Shown here: positions 1-14,343 of the stretch, in pieces
Position numbering within the stretch: position 1 is the stretch's first letter
How the letters are laid out: each line of letters opens with the position of its first letter
Source of the DNA: Cichorium intybus
Taxonomy: Eukaryota > Streptophyta > Magnoliopsida > Asterales > Asteraceae
Assembly: GCA_023525715.1 (NCBI GenBank)
Contig: CM042013.1
Coordinates: forward strand, 80,055,494-80,119,493
Direction of reading: 5' to 3'
DNA length: 64,000 nt
Program-made: the position numbers and the translations under genes
The notes under the pieces: model-generated
What the model saw: only the letters and a program-made list of their open reading frames with translations
What the model was told of the DNA's origin: nothing
Database searches by the model: none

Positions 1-1976
<1,976 letters not shown>

Positions 1977-2629
1977 ACTAGAAATACAGTATCAACGACT
2001 GAAATTTCCGTCGGAAATCCGTCACTAATGGTCACCAGCAACAGATAAGCAATGAGTATAAATCATTGTAAAAACCTTTGTTGCTAATTGCTAGCAACGG
2101 ATTAACGACAGAATTAGCGACGGATTAGCTTGTCAAAAAATTATCTTGAATCTAGTGGGTTCCGTCGTAGTTCCGTCTCTGATTATATGTAATTGAATAA
2201 TTTTATTGATTTTACAATTAGTGATGGTTTATTAGTTTTCAAATTTGTCAATATTGTATAACCAAAATTCACAAATGAAATTTAAATTTTATGTTCCAAA
2301 AACACAAAATTAACATTTGAGGAATATAAAAAATTTTAAAGTTGATTTCATCCGGTAGTTGATCATGTATAAAAATATTAAGGAGCAAATGGCAGTTTTC
2401 ATGCAACAATTGATGATGCATAACAGTATCAGTGTCATTTTTACATAAATTTCAAACTATTCACTTGTAGAAACATTTTACTTAATATATAATGAGGTAG
2501 GACTGAACCATTACAAGCATCGAAAATTAACAACCACTACCCATTACAATTGTGCCTTTGACTCTATAGTCTAACTCTATAGTCTATAAAAATGTTACCT
2601 TATTTTTTTACCAATTAGAGTAACCTGCT

Positions 2630-2850
2630 TTAATGTACTTTATATGTCATATATTGCTATTATCGGTACAGTAATGTAAGTAGGTTGCTAATATAGTTGA
2701 AAAGGTTACATGCTATTATTGGTGAAAAAGTAAGTACGTTGCTATTATTTTTAAAGAAACACAAGTACATTGCTAATATAGGTAAAAAAAATGAAGTGCA
2801 TTGACTATTTTGGTAAATAGAATAAGTATGTTGTTATTATTGCTATTTGC
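2630..2850 (+). repeat. Degenerate GTTGCTA-type repeats
   Basis: Phrases such as 'aagtaggttgctaatat', 'aagtacgttgctattat' and 'aagtacattgctaatat' recur every 40-50 bases. The same type of phrase recurs at 55250-55740 beside a FAR1-domain fragment. The leucine-rich start of the small open frame at 2828-3034 is simply this repeat read in frame. Confidence 0.6.
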
Positions 2851-3126
2851 AATAGACTTTTTTAGAAAACAAAAAAATAAATATATAAGTTTCAAGGTGG
2901 AGGATCATGAAAAGATATTGAACAATAAAAATAGAGAATTGTCTCGATTAAACACATTCATGATGAACAAAACTCATCTGCAATCTTCAATATTTGAAAT
3001 AGAAAGAAATTCGATGCATAATTTACTAAAATAATTAACAGACCAAACACAACACTTGGATATTATCAATATTTTAATTTGAGCTAAAATGCAAAAAGAA
3101 AAACAGTAACAAGGGTTACATATGGT

Positions 3127-3283
3127 CAGGGGCGGACATGGGGGTTGGTATTTGCTACCCCTCAAATTTTTTGGTGTAGTGCAAAATTTTTGGAAAATTT
3201 TTTATCGTAGTGTAAATTTTTCGGTGTACTACTCCTAAACTATTGTGTGATATCCCTGAGATTTTGTTCTGCGTCTGCCACTG
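3127..3283. mobile_element. hAT-type MITE, 157 bp, 8-bp TSD
   Basis: The left end reads CAGGGGCGGAC. The reverse complement of the right end reads CAGTGGCAGAC, which is a typical hAT terminal inverted repeat. The flanks carry an exact 8-bp duplication, CATATGGT, at 3119-3126 and 3284-3291, the length expected for hAT transposition. The element is too short to code for anything and would need a transposase in trans. Confidence 0.85.
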
Positions 3284-3850
3284 CATATGGTTAACCAGGA
3301 TATTATCATCTTAAATTCAGTAGTCTATTCCAGATAGTTTTCTAGAATTTTTTTATTGTTAAAAAAAGCATACTCGAATTACAAATATTTGTTACTAGAT
3401 GACAATATACATGGCATAAAATTAATTTTCAATGTTCTTCAAGGAAAATAACATTAATATGACCAGTTATATAACTAACGGTTGTAAAAAAGTTCAGAGA
3501 TCTCCTCATCGTGGTTGAAGCTTTTTCATGTAATATCTCTTCATAATCCTCTTTTTTCACCTGAGCCGTCATTTGTTTGAATCCCTTCTCTTTCAAAAAC
3601 TATGCATATTTATAAAACATATTTAGTAAACAACAACAAATAAATATTGATCTTTTGAGTTTTTAAAAGAAGAGACTTGTATGCACCAAAGAACACCACT
3701 ACTAGGCATGACTTTGTGTCTTTGGTTTTAGAATGTCGTACTTCAGCATATCTTTCTAGATGTATGTGTTAAAAATATATACACATTAGTCCAGTATATC
3801 AGATTGTTAATCATCTAGTTAACTTCTTAAGTTATTTATAAGGATTCACA

Positions 3851-4000
3851 ATGTTTTGTTTCGCTTTAATTGTTTTCATTGCTATTTACGGAGTTATAAA
3901 CCAATTGCGCAATATACACACAAAACAAACTCAAACTATTAAGGAAATTGAAATATTGAAAAGGGAAGTAGTTGAAAATCGTAAGGGTTGGGGTAATTAG
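3851..4000 (+). CDS. Hypothetical 49-residue membrane/coiled-coil small protein
   Basis: An ATG-initiated frame of 49 codons ending in TAG. Residues about 2-17 form one hydrophobic segment (FCFALIVFIAIYGVIN), long enough for a single membrane span. Residues about 25-46 are polar with heptad-like spacing (IKEIEILKREVVENRK), suggesting a short coiled coil on one side of the membrane. I do not recognise the family. It lies inside the CACTA-like element, so it could be a captured exon or chance. Single-span proteins of this size are a known class in plants, but nothing here proves expression. Confidence 0.25.
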   Translation: MFCFALIVFIAIYGVINQLRNIHTKQTQTIKEIEILKREVVENRKGWGN

Positions 4001-4635
4001 GATCTATGTTGACGAACATCATCTGATATCTCTTTTTCTAAGCAGGGGGTCCAGTAGTGCCTCTAAATCCCATAGTAATCGTGGTTCGCCACACCTGCAA
4101 TAAAAAAGCTCATCACTTGGTGTATTTGATTAATTAAGCAATATGTCTCTGGTAGGTAACGCGGAGTGTGGTGAGTTAATGCGGAGATGAGGGAAGGAAC
4201 AAGATGGAAAGAAGGACTTTGGAAGAGATAAGACGGAGGCCACACTCCACAAACAGTGGAAGAAGGCAGACTCGTGTTTGATTGAGTAGTGAGAAAAAGA
4301 GATGGTTGTTGCAATAGATGAAAGATAAACTCGAAACCTAGTTTCTATATTGATTGAGAAGCGAGACGAAGAGATGGTCATTGGATGAGGATACTGACTT
4401 CAGATTTTGACTAAGTGAGAAGTGAGATGAACTCGCAAACGGCGGCTAGATACAAACCTCAAAGATGGAGAGAATCAGAGTAGTGATGGCGCAATTGGGA
4501 GGGAGGAATCAGTTGAATGAAATCGGTGGGAGGGAAACGAAAATATCTAATGAAATAAATGGACGGAAATAAAAAATAGCGATCGATAATACCGAGAGAT
4601 TAGCGAGGGACGACATCTGTCACTGAACCCTTAGC

Positions 4636-4640
4636 TAATT
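4636..4640. repeat. Target-site duplication TAATT (left) of the Gypsy element
   Basis: TAATT directly precedes the LTR at 4641 and the same five bases follow the other LTR at 20243-20247. This shows the Gypsy element is one complete insertion with both ends preserved. Confidence 0.9.
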
Positions 4641-7058
4641 TGTCACACCCCCAAACCGTAATGGTGGAAACATTTAAGAGTGGATGACTTCATGAACAGT
4701 ATCATAACAATGTCGAAATATAGTGATTCCAAGAAACACAATCATCATAAATAATTACAAAGGTTACATAGTTCAATGTTTCATGTTTCGATTACAATTA
4801 ATAGATGATTCAAAAGTAGACAAAAATGACGTCGTAACGTCCTTTCATCAACGTTCGTGGTTTACTTTATCAGTTTCCTGAGAATACAAGTAGTTGAAAA
4901 AGTATCAACAATTAAGTCGGTGAGTTCATAAGTATTTTGTATGAGAAAACTCCTTTTGTTTGTAAACGATAGTATTGTAGTCCAAGAAAATCCAATATTT
5001 TCTTATAAAAAGTGTCCAAGTCTTTAAAATCCAAATACTAAAATTTATAGCGTAGTTTTAGTATAAATCCACTGAAATGTATATTTCCACGTAAACAATT
5101 TATAAAGTTGATTATTTCATGCTAGATGCCTTATAACCATACTGTGACCATGTAGGCCAGTTTCGACGTTCTTCAGGCGTCGGACTAGCTATAGCTAACA
5201 GCTCAGGTGCGGGTTGTCAATCCCGTATAGATGTATACACAAATATCACGCTCTCTTACCGAGACTCTAGTTATAAATTCCAGGACTTATAGTATGTACT
5301 TATGAAAGTACTGTGAAGACTCGTCTCACAAAAATGTATGTATATCAACTTATTTACGTATATTTGTTAAGAAAACTTTCTTATAGTTATCATATTTCTC
5401 ATGATAATATTGTAATGTATAATTATTATATATTTTTATATAATTATCTTGTCATGTTCAAAATGCCACAATAACCTTGTGTACATTAATTATTCCTAAA
5501 ATAATCTATTTTTAGTATTCTGTCGTAATAAGCATTTATTTACGAACATTTACGAAATAACTTATTTAGATGATTATAACAACATCTTTTAAGATATTTC
5601 CCACAAAATGGTGTAATAACTTGGTTATAACCATTTTTGCTAGAAAAGTCGTATTTCCGGTCACCAAAAACGTAGTTTTTACTAGTTTTTGTTTTTGTGA
5701 CTTTTATTATAAAGATCTAGCATTTTTACACGATATGTTTATATATTTGTAACTTTTGCCCAAGGATAATACATCATAATGTTCATAATACATATATTTA
5801 ACCATATTTTAACTCAAAAACATTTTTACACAAAAACTAGTTTATAAACTTGTGTAAATGGTCGTTTGTAGCATATAAACTTGTATTCTCCCCCTGAAAG
5901 CTTGAAAAAAATGAAAATGAGAGGTATGAACTCACCATTTACGCGTGCTTTAGTTAGAAACCAGGTCGTTCTTGCGAGATTACAGTAGGAACAAGATCTA
6001 GGCTTTGAAACTCAAAGAACCCTTGGAAAAAGCTATTACCCAAAGGTTTTACGTAGATGTTAGTGTGTGTATTATGAATAAAAGTTGTGTAATAATGTTT
6101 AGAATCACTAAAGGAAGTAACTTACCAGAAAGGAGGTGAATTACACTTGAAATGGTGGAAGATGGTGGTGGAAGGTGGTGGTGGCGGGTTTGAGAGGTGG
6201 TGGGGGGGGGTGATGTTTGAGTCGAGAGTGACAGAGAGTTGGGAAAAAAGAGTTGGTGATAGTTCAAATGAAATGCAAAGATTAGTTATTTGGCTTTTAG
6301 TTAGTTTTTAAATTTAATTAGGTTTTAGAGTTTGACTTTAGCTCTTGACTTTAGCTCTTAGGGTGTGTTAATTTCATAAAAATAGCAATCTACTTATATA
6401 AATAAGTGATTTTTATAAAATCGTAAGACGTTTTAATGAAATTTTATGCGTTTTTGACGAAACGAAGTTCTAAATAAATATTGTGTATAAAAACATTGTT
6501 AAACATTTATTTATATTAAGTCATAACTCGTTAAACGGTTAAATACGCGTTCAAGCGTAGTATTATTCCGATTACGCGATTTTCGGCAATTTACCGAAAA
6601 TTGTATTTGGCTTTGAAATTAAATACTAGATAGTGTTAAGTTCCATAATATATGATGTTATTCTATATTTGATGTTTAAGGCACCACGTTATGTATTTTG
6701 AGTACAAACCATATGTACATTTATCCGTTCACAGCGGTTTAATTGTTGTAACTTCCACATATGAACTCCGTTTTACACGTTCGATATACCATAGTTTCGT
6801 ATTTACGAATACATCGTTTTATGAATATTATTATTCTCAAAATAATAATTATAAGTGTATCGAATTTTTACGCCACAGTAGATTACTACCCGTATTTTCG
6901 ACATTTACTAGATAATCGTTTTGAATTAGCATACGTAGTATTATAATATCTAAAAATACATCGTAAAATTATGGTAAAATTACTATTCACATATGGATTA
7001 ACGTACGCTTCATTTTACTACACGTGACTTTTGTTGACCAAAATTTACTATTGTCACA
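4641..7058 (-). repeat. 3' LTR of the Gypsy element
   Basis: On the plus strand it begins TGTCACACCCCCAAACC and ends ATTTACTATTGTCACA, so the termini are TG...CA. It matches 17779-20242 along its length. Differences visible by eye include a G/T-rich block near 6130-6220 ('ggtggtgg' repeats) that is absent from the other LTR, and a roughly 30-bp gap near 5188. The open frames inside it (for example 5570-5752) also occur in the other LTR and are not genes. Confidence 0.93.
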
Positions 7059-7143
7059 TCATCTACTCGTCAGAAAGAATTTTCTTCCCGAAATTTAGCA
7101 CTTGAGTAGATCCTCAAGGGTTTGGGAATAGATGTGGATATTT

Positions 7144-7934
7144 CTATTTCATTTGGTCTTCACGCTCCCAAGTAAATTCAGGTCCATGATTGGCACTCCA
7201 GCGGACCTTCACTATCGGTATGTGGCTTTGTTTCGTTCTTTTGATTTCTCTGTCCATGATCTTCACGGGTTCTTCAACGAAATGAAGGTTCTCGTTCACT
7301 TTAATCTCGTCGAGTGGAAAGACAAGGGTCTCATCGAACATACACTTCTTTAAGTTGGATACGTGGAAAGTGGGACGTACTTTGCTGAGCTCTTGTGGTA
7401 GTTGAAGTTTGTAGGCCACCGGACCGATCCTGGAAAGGATCTCAAATGGTCCAATGTATCTGGGGTTCAGTTTCACACGCTTTCCAAAGCGTATCATTAC
7501 CTTCCACGGTGAGACCTTCAACAACACACGATCGCCAAACTAAAATTCCAGAGGTTTGTGTCGTTTATCTGCATAGCTCTTTTGTCAGTCATGTGATGCT
7601 TTCAATCGTTCACGGATCTGAACGATTTTCTCTGTCGTCTCTCGTATGTTCTCCGGACCTGTGAGAGTGTTGTTAGGTACTTGTCCTCTGCTAGCTGAGT
7701 GTCACCCACCTCAGCCCAACATAAAAGGGGATCTGTACTTGCGTCCGTATAAAGCTTCAAATGGAGCAACTTTAATGCTCGTGTGATAACTATTGTTGTA
7801 TGAAAATTCAATGAGCGGTAAGTGGTGTCCCACGCCTTACCAAAGTCTATCACACAGGCCCTCAACATGTCTTCCAGCGTCTGAATAGGTCTTTCACTTT
7901 GCCCGTCCGTTTGTGGATGGTACGTTGTACTCAT
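7144..7934 (-). pseudogene. Gypsy integrase C-terminal half and chromodomain
   Basis: Read on the minus strand, 7602-7934 gives the integrase core around the catalytic glutamate (HPQTDGQSER type motif), followed near 7440-7527 by the GPFEILSRIGPVAYKLQLP block of the C-terminal domain. A chromodomain follows at about 7144-7270, with 'IMDREIKR', 'VKVRWSANHGPEFTWERE' and aromatic cage-type residues. Chromodomains of this type are thought to steer chromovirus integration to marked chromatin. A stop and frame changes near 7540-7600 and 7940-7976 separate it from the upstream integrase parts. Confidence 0.9.
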
Positions 7935-7976
7935 GTCGAGTCTGGTTCCAAAGGCTTTCTACAATGATTGCCAAAA

Positions 7977-8600
7977 TCATGACGTGAACCGACTATCTCT
8001 ATCTGAGATAATAGAAATTGGTGCACCATGCAATCCTACTATTTCTTTGATGTATGTCCTTGTAAGTTTCTCCGTCTTGTCGGTTTCCTTGATTGGTAGG
8101 AAGTGAGCGGACTTAGTTAACCTATCGACGATTACCCATATGGTGTCCAGCCCACCAGTTGTTTTGGGTAACTTGGTGATGAAGTCCATAGTTATCCGCT
8201 CCCACTTCTACTTGGGTATATCCGGTTGTTGCAGTAAACCCAAGGGCTTTTGATATTCTACTTTAACCTTGGCGCAAGTCAGACACTTGCCCACGTAAGT
8301 AGTAATTTCTGCCTTCATGTTCGCCCACCAATATAGCTTCTTGAGGTCCAAGTACATCTTATCGGACCCGGGGTGAACGGAGTATCTAGTTTTGTGGGCC
8401 TCCTTCATGATAATGTCTCTATATCCACCGAATCTCGGCGTCCAGATTCGGTTCATGAGGTATCGAGCTCCATCATCCTTGACTTCAAGGTTTTTATCCA
8501 TTCCTCGCAAGGCTTCATTTGCGACGTTCTCGAGTTTTAAGGCTTCTAGTTGCGCCTCCTTGATTTGAGTGGACAAATGGGAATGGATCGTCATTGTCAA
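7977..8600 (-). pseudogene. Gypsy integrase: zinc-binding and catalytic-core start
   Basis: On the minus strand 8208-8600 contains the H2C2 zinc-binding region (HPGSDKMYLDLKKLYWW ... CLTCAKVK). 7977-8189 contains the start of the catalytic core with its first and second aspartates (MDFITKLP..., VIVDRLTKSAHF..., SDRDSRFTS). The two frames are separated by a stop at about 8190-8207, so no continuous integrase can be made. Confidence 0.9.
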
Positions 8601-8720
8601 TGACTTTACTTGATGGCCCGAGTACTCTTTTCGACTAAGGGCATTCGCTACTACGTTGGCTTTTCCCAGATGATAACGAATTTCACATTCGTAATCGCTT
8701 AGTAGCTCTACCCATCGTCG

Positions 8721-9495
8721 TTATCTCATGTTGAGCTCTTTTTGGTTAAGGATATGCTGGAGACTCTTTTGGTCAGTGAAGATCGTACACTTACTGTCGT
8801 AGAGGTAGTGTCTCCAGATCTTCAATGCGAACACTACTGCCCCCAGCTCGAGGTCATGTGTGGTGTAGTTGACCTCATGGGTTTTAAGTTGTCTTGAACC
8901 GTTGGCAATGACCTTTCCTCTTTGCATGAGCACGCATCCCAGAGCCTGATTAGATGCATCGCAGTAGACCACGAAGTCTTCTGTTCCTTTTAGAAGGGAC
9001 AAAATAGGAGGGTTGCATAAATCTTTCTTTAAAGTTTGGAAGGCGGCGTCTTGTTTATCTTCCCACTTGAATGTTACACCCTTCTGTGTCAGGGCAGTAA
9101 GTGGCTTCGCAATTTTTGAAAAGTTCTATATGAATCTTCGATAGTAACCAGCAAGGCCCAAAAACTGGCGGATTTCTATTGGTGTTCTCGGTGCTTCCCG
9201 GTTTTCGATGGCTTTGATTTTGGAGGAATCCATATGTATCCCTTCCTTGCTGACTACGTGGCCCAGAAAGTCCACCTTTCGAATCCAAAATCACATTTTG
9301 AAAACTTTGCATACAACTTTTCTGCCCTTAGCGTCTCCAAAACTTATCGTAGATGTTGACTGTGTTCCTCCTTACTTCGTGAATAGATTAGTATGTCGTC
9401 AATGAATACTATCACGAATTTATCTAAGTAAGGCCGGCATACGCGGTTCATTAGGTCCATGAACACCGCAGGCACATTAGTCAATCCGAAAGGCA
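8721..9495 (-). pseudogene. Gypsy RNase H and reverse transcriptase active-site part
   Basis: 8721-9002 on the minus strand reads an RNase H domain (VVYCDASNQALGCVLMQ..., then ...THDLELGAVVFALKIWRHYLY..., then ...FTDQKSLQ...). Further upstream in the element, 9313-9495 reads the RT block with the FIDDILIYS active site; its two aspartates are encoded at about 9397-9402. The frames shift between these blocks (near 9003-9054, 9120 and 9313), showing decay. The enzyme would copy element RNA into DNA in cytoplasmic particles. Confidence 0.88.
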
Positions 9496-9940
9496 TCACC
9501 ACGAATTATAATGGTCGTAACGAGTTCTGAATGCCGTCTTAGGAACATCTTCTTCTTGAACTCTGAGCTGGTGATACCCCGACCTTAGATCGATTTTTGA
9601 GAAGTAACTCGATCCTTGGAGTTGGTCAAAAATGTCGTCAATTCGGGATAACAGATATCGGTTCTTGATAGTGAGATTGTTCAACTCCCGATAATCAATG
9701 CACATACGGAATGATCCATCCTTCTTCTTTACGAACAAGACCGATGCTCCCTAAGGTGAGAAGCTCGGCCTGATGAACCTTTTACTTAGCAGTTCGTTCA
9801 GTTGGCTGGACAATTCCTGCATTTCTGCCGGGGCTAACCGATATGGCGCTTTTGCTACTTGGGTGGCTCCATGGATCAAATCGATTCTGAATTCGACTTG
9901 TCGTGCGGGTGGTACTCCTGGAAGGTCTTTTGGGAATACG
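9496..9940 (-). pseudogene. Gypsy reverse transcriptase N-terminal part
   Basis: The minus strand reads the RT fingers (VFPKDLPGVPPARQVEF..., ...APYRLAPAEMQEL..., FVKKKDGSFRMCIDYRELN..., ...YFSKIDLRSGYHQLRV...). A stop near 9750 splits it. The frame is cut at 9940 by the solo LTR and resumes at 12979 on the far side of it, with the five duplicated bases at the join as expected for a clean insertion. Confidence 0.9.
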
Positions 9941-10338
9941 TGTGACAACTGTCAAATTAGTCAACGAAAGTCAACTTAAGTCAACCAAAGCGTACGTTAA
10001 AATCAATATGTGAAATGTAAATTTCAAAATCTCTACGTTGTATTATTTGATATTATAATATTACGTATACTAATTTAAGTCAATTATACGAACAAACCAT
10101 GCTGAGCTAGATGTTTTAATATAAAAAAAAATTATGGCATGAATAGTAACCGACGTGAATAGTGAACGGTAAAAGTTTAAAACTCTTCGGAATATTACAA
10201 ATTTTATATCAAAACGTAGATAAAAATACGACGGTTCCGAAAATATATTTATATTTTTACCAAACGTTATATATAAAAATTTATGATAGAAAAACGTATA
10301 ATTTAACTTGAAAGTGACGTTTAATTATTATAATAAAT

Positions 10339-10340
<2 letters not shown>

Positions 10341-10423
<83 letters not shown>
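10341..10423. repeat. (AT)n microsatellite inside the solo LTR
   Basis: About 80 bp of pure AT. The two LTRs of the host Gypsy element lack such a tract, so it expanded in this copy. Confidence 0.95.
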
Positions 10424-10426
<3 letters not shown>

Positions 10427-11022
10427 TTGACTATGAATTGGTCTCCACCGGTGGAGATTTGAAAAACATGTTTTTTTATTTAATTTATTATTATTATTTT
10501 TATATTAAAGTGGGACCCACTTCATTATTTAATCAATTTTACACATTTTACCCTCAAAGAATTTATATTTTCATTTCGAACACTACATATTCAATACGTA
10601 ATTTTAAATTTATCAATAAAATTATGACGTTTTATAAAACGGAAAAATTACCGTCAAAACGGTATCGTCGATACGAACAATCTGACGTCAAAATTTAATA
10701 TTATTGATATTAGTTTTATATTTAATATTTTCTTTTTCTTTAAAATGGAAGTGTATTTATATTTAAACCCTATATTTTTATTAAACTTACAATTAATACC
10801 CTTTCGTTAATTCATTAAAGACATTTAGTTAAAAAGATGAAATTATTAAACTACGATTTTCGTAAATTATATTTTTATAAACAAAAATCATTTATTTTAT
10901 ATAAAAACTATTAAATCTATTTAAAGAGTATTTTAAGGGTATGTTTTGTCATAAACAAATTCTAAAAGCCATAAAAGTCATATATATGTATCTTGAGGGC
11001 CGCAATACGAAAATAAATTTAC

Positions 11023-11030
11023 TATAAATA
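11023..11030 (+). promoter_or_regulatory. LTR TATA box in the solo LTR
   Basis: TATAAATA within 'ctataaatagaggcttcaat', followed by a pyrimidine-rich stretch with 'cctcac'. This is the usual plant LTR core promoter layout, directed to the plus strand. The position within the last 2 kb of the LTR and the sequence context support it. Activity is unknown. Confidence 0.5.
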
Positions 11031-12978
11031 GAGGCTTCAATCCTCTCATTTCCTCACACCTCAGATCTCGATCTCTATATCACTAGATAGTATTGTTAGA
11101 AGGTTCTTCGATATATATAGAAATATACGAAGAATGAGCGTTAGAAGTAGCTATTTTAGTTATAAATATAGTGAGTTCGAGTTAGAAGCACGAAGAGTCA
11201 GGCGATCTAACAACAGTTGGCGATAAGATCATCATCGACATTAAAGTGAGTTCATACCCCTTCTTTTTACCTTTATTCAAGTTTTTAAGGGGGAGAATAC
11301 AAGTTATACTGTAAAAATAGCTATTTATACTCAATTGTAACAATAGTAAACAAAATGTGAATTTTTTAAAAATCATTATGATAACAATTCAATTATAGTT
11401 CCAAAATATAATATCGAATGATCTACTTACGAGAGCGGTGTCTAGGCCGATCATTTGGGCTAGGTTGCTGGATTTCCGAAAGGCTTATACGCTGAAAGGG
11501 TCCTGCCTCCCCATTTATCTTCTACATGGCTGTTCTTTATTTGATAGTTATGAAATATTATATTAGAATTAATAAATAGTATAACCAAGTTATTACACCA
11601 CTATTATGGAAAATATTTTAAAAGATGTTGTTTATAACCATTTAAATAAGTTATTTCACATATATTCGTAAATATATGCTTTTCACGACAGAATACCAAA
11701 AATAAGCTATTATAGGAATAGTTTGTGGATACAAATGTTCCTATAACGGTTAGAACAAGACAAATAATTATATACAAATATATAATTATTATACATTACT
11801 ATATTATCATGGGAAAAATGATAATTGGCAAATACAAGGGTTTTTCATATACAAACTTTACGTAAACAAGTTGATTGATACATACATTTTTGTGAGACGG
11901 GTCTTCACAGTGCTTATTTAAGTACATACTATAAGTCCTGAAATTTATAACCAGAGTCTCGGTAAGAGAACGTGATATTTGTGTATAGATCTATACGGGA
12001 TTGACAACCCCGTACCTGAGCTGCTAGCTACAGCTAGACCGACGGGTCTGAGGTGACAAATGTCATAACAGTCCGACGCCTGAAGAACGTCGAAGCAGGC
12101 CTACATGGTCACAGTATGGTTATAGGACGTCTCGCATGGGAAGTCAACTTTATAAATTGTTTACGTGGAAATATACATTTTCAATGGTTTTATACTACAA
12201 GCTACGCTATACATTTTAGTCTTTGGATTTTTAAGACTTGGATACATTCATAAGAAAATATTGGATTTTTTTGGATTACAATACTACATCTTACAAGGAA
12301 AGAGATTCCTCATACAAGTTTTATGGTATTAAAACTACATTTTAACAAGTTACAAATATAAGTATGGTTTTACTTATACACACTGGTTCTATGGAAATTA
12401 AAACTACGTTTTATCAAAGATATAAATATAAGTACGGTTTACTTATACATACGACTTTTGTGGAATTAAATCTACGATTCGACTACAAGTAAACATCTAT
12501 TTAGACGGTTTTATACAAGAATAAAACTACGTAATACTATTTTCAAGTATACAAATACCTATACATTTTCGGTCTTTGGGTTTTAAGACTACTACTTATT
12601 TATAAGAAAACATTGGATTTTCTGGTTTCAAACACTATCTTTTTACAAGGAAAAAGGATTATGGATTTTCTCATACAAAAATCTTATGAACTCACCAACG
12701 TAATGTTGACACTCTTTCAAACTACTTGTATTCTCAGGAAATTGATAAGGTAACTACAACCTTTGACGATGGGTCGTTATGGCGTCATACTATGTATTTT
12801 GATATCATATTGTAAATGTATTTAAAACATACAATCTTTTGAACTCTTGTAACATTTACAATTATGTATGTGATGGATGTGTTTGCTTTGATCACTATTG
12901 TACAAACGTTGTTGTGATACTGTTCATGAAGTTATCCACCCTCAGACGTTTCCGCCATCGTGGTTTGGGGGTGTGACA

Positions 12979-13560
12979 ATACGTCGGAAAAGTCGCAGAC
13001 TTTAGGAATCTCTTTGATACTCTTTACTTCTTTCTTCTCGTCAACTACGTGGGCTAGGAATGCATGGTATCTTTTCTGTAGGTACTTCCACGCTTTAATG
13101 TAGGATACGATTCGGAGGTTGGTACTGGGTTTGTCGTCGTAGACGACAAGTGTCTTGTCATCCGGTTGGTGAAGTTAGATTCCTCGTTCGTAGCACATGA
13201 TGTTGGCATGATGGGGAATTAGCCAATCCATACCAACAATCACGTCAAAGCTTCCTATTCTAACAGGCATTAAGTCGATTTGGAAGGTGTGATCATCCAG
13301 AGTAAGTGTACAGCCTATCTATATGTCGTTGGTGCTTTCTGTTTTGCCATTAGCCATTTCTAATGTAAATGTTTCATTGAGTGGTTGGGATTTTTTTTAG
13401 TAAGTATTTAAACTCGCGGCTTACGAAACTCCTCTCCGCACCGCTATCGAATAGTATACAAGCATATGAGTTTTTGACGAGGAACGTGTCGGTAACCATA
13501 GTGGGATCCTCCACCGCTTTCGCGCGTCCCATAGCTAACACCCTTCCATTTCTCCTAGCA
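12979..13560 (-). pseudogene. Gypsy protease and protease-RT linker
   Basis: The minus strand reads the aspartic protease with its active-site D-S-G triplet at about 13440-13450 ('ACILFDSGAERSFVS'), then the linker 'KEIPKVCDF' that runs into the reverse transcriptase interrupted at 12979. It is a dead remnant: stops occur in the frame, for example near 13170 and 13320. Confidence 0.82.
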
Positions 13561-14343
13561 ATCTTCGTTTTTGGGCACTCTCACTTGAAATGCCCCATTT
13601 CCCCACATCCATAGCAAGCTTGACTCACCCCAGCATTAGAGGCTTGGGTGGTTTGCTGGGTCGACGCTTTGCAGTATCGCAAGGTATGCCCCTTCTTGCC
13701 ACAATTTAAACATTGCATTTCCCTACAAGCCCTATGATGGTGGAAGTTGCACTGGTTGCATTTGGTAAGGTCCCAACATATTTTTTTGTTGGTGCTGGGG
13801 CAACATGGATAGTGGCGGCATGGATGGCCACAATTTGCTGTCTTTTGGCACTTTCTTGGTTTGACTGGCCCCTTCCGTTGTTCCAGGGCTTCCTTTTGTG
13901 GCCTCTTCCCCTCGGTTGTTCAGTTTTCAGAGTCATGGTGCCCTGGCGGACTTCATGATCAACCAATCTCTGTGCCAAAACGCTTGGCACTACCATAACT
14001 TGTAGGGCTCGCACCTTCGACATTCCCTTGGATTTGGGGTGACAGTTCCCAAATGTAGCGGTCCACTTTCTTGGATTCCGGTGTGACCATCAAAGGACAT
14101 AGGACTTCCAGGTCGTTAAACTTGTTGGTGTAGGCAGTTATATCCGAGTCTTTCATCGTGAGGTTCCATAATTCCTGCTCTAGCTTTTGAACCTCGCCCC
14201 TAGGGCAATATTCCACAAGCATCATTGTCTTTAGCTCTTCCAACTCATGGAGTTGGCTACAGAGAGCGTCATTGTTTTTACATGGTCGTTCCACCATGAT
14301 AAGGCCGCGTCAGAGAAAGTACACGCAGCGTACTTTACTTTAA
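13561..14343 (-). pseudogene. Gypsy gag C-terminal half with two zinc knuckles
   Basis: The minus strand reads the capsid part (LEELKTMMLVEYCPRGEVQKLEQELW..., ...DITAYTNKFNDLEVLCP...), then two CCHC knuckles. The first is CLNCGKKGHTLRYC at 13671-13712. The second is CYGCGEMGHFK-stop-EC at 13574-13616, broken by a TGA. Upstream, near 14295, the WWN motif of gag is in a different frame, marking another frameshift. The frame is cut at 14343 by the Harbinger-like element and continues at 16862. Confidence 0.85.

Larger units (their letters stand above)
9941..12978 (+). mobile_element. Solo LTR of the same Gypsy family, opposite orientation, TSD ATACG
   Basis: It begins TGTGACAACTG and ends GGGGTGTGACA. 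Reverse-complemented, its last 1.5 kb matches the start of the 4641-7058 and 17779-20242 LTRs, including 'ccaccctcagacgtttccgc' and the 'gacctgctggcc...' type bends. An exact ATACG duplication flanks it at 9936-9940 and 12979-12983. It has no internal region, so it arose by recombination between two LTRs of an inserted element. At about 3.0 kb it is longer than its relatives, partly because of a TA tract. Confidence 0.9.

Noticed and set aside
2801..3034. 77-residue frame with a leucine-rich start, membrane-protein-like
   Set aside because: The hydrophobic run comes from the GTTGCTATT repeat read in frame, and the start is not an ATG. The ATG version (2828) has no support.
5570..5752. 60-residue frame, present again at 18749-18931
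   Set aside because: It lies within the Gypsy LTR and its conservation follows from LTR identity, not coding selection.
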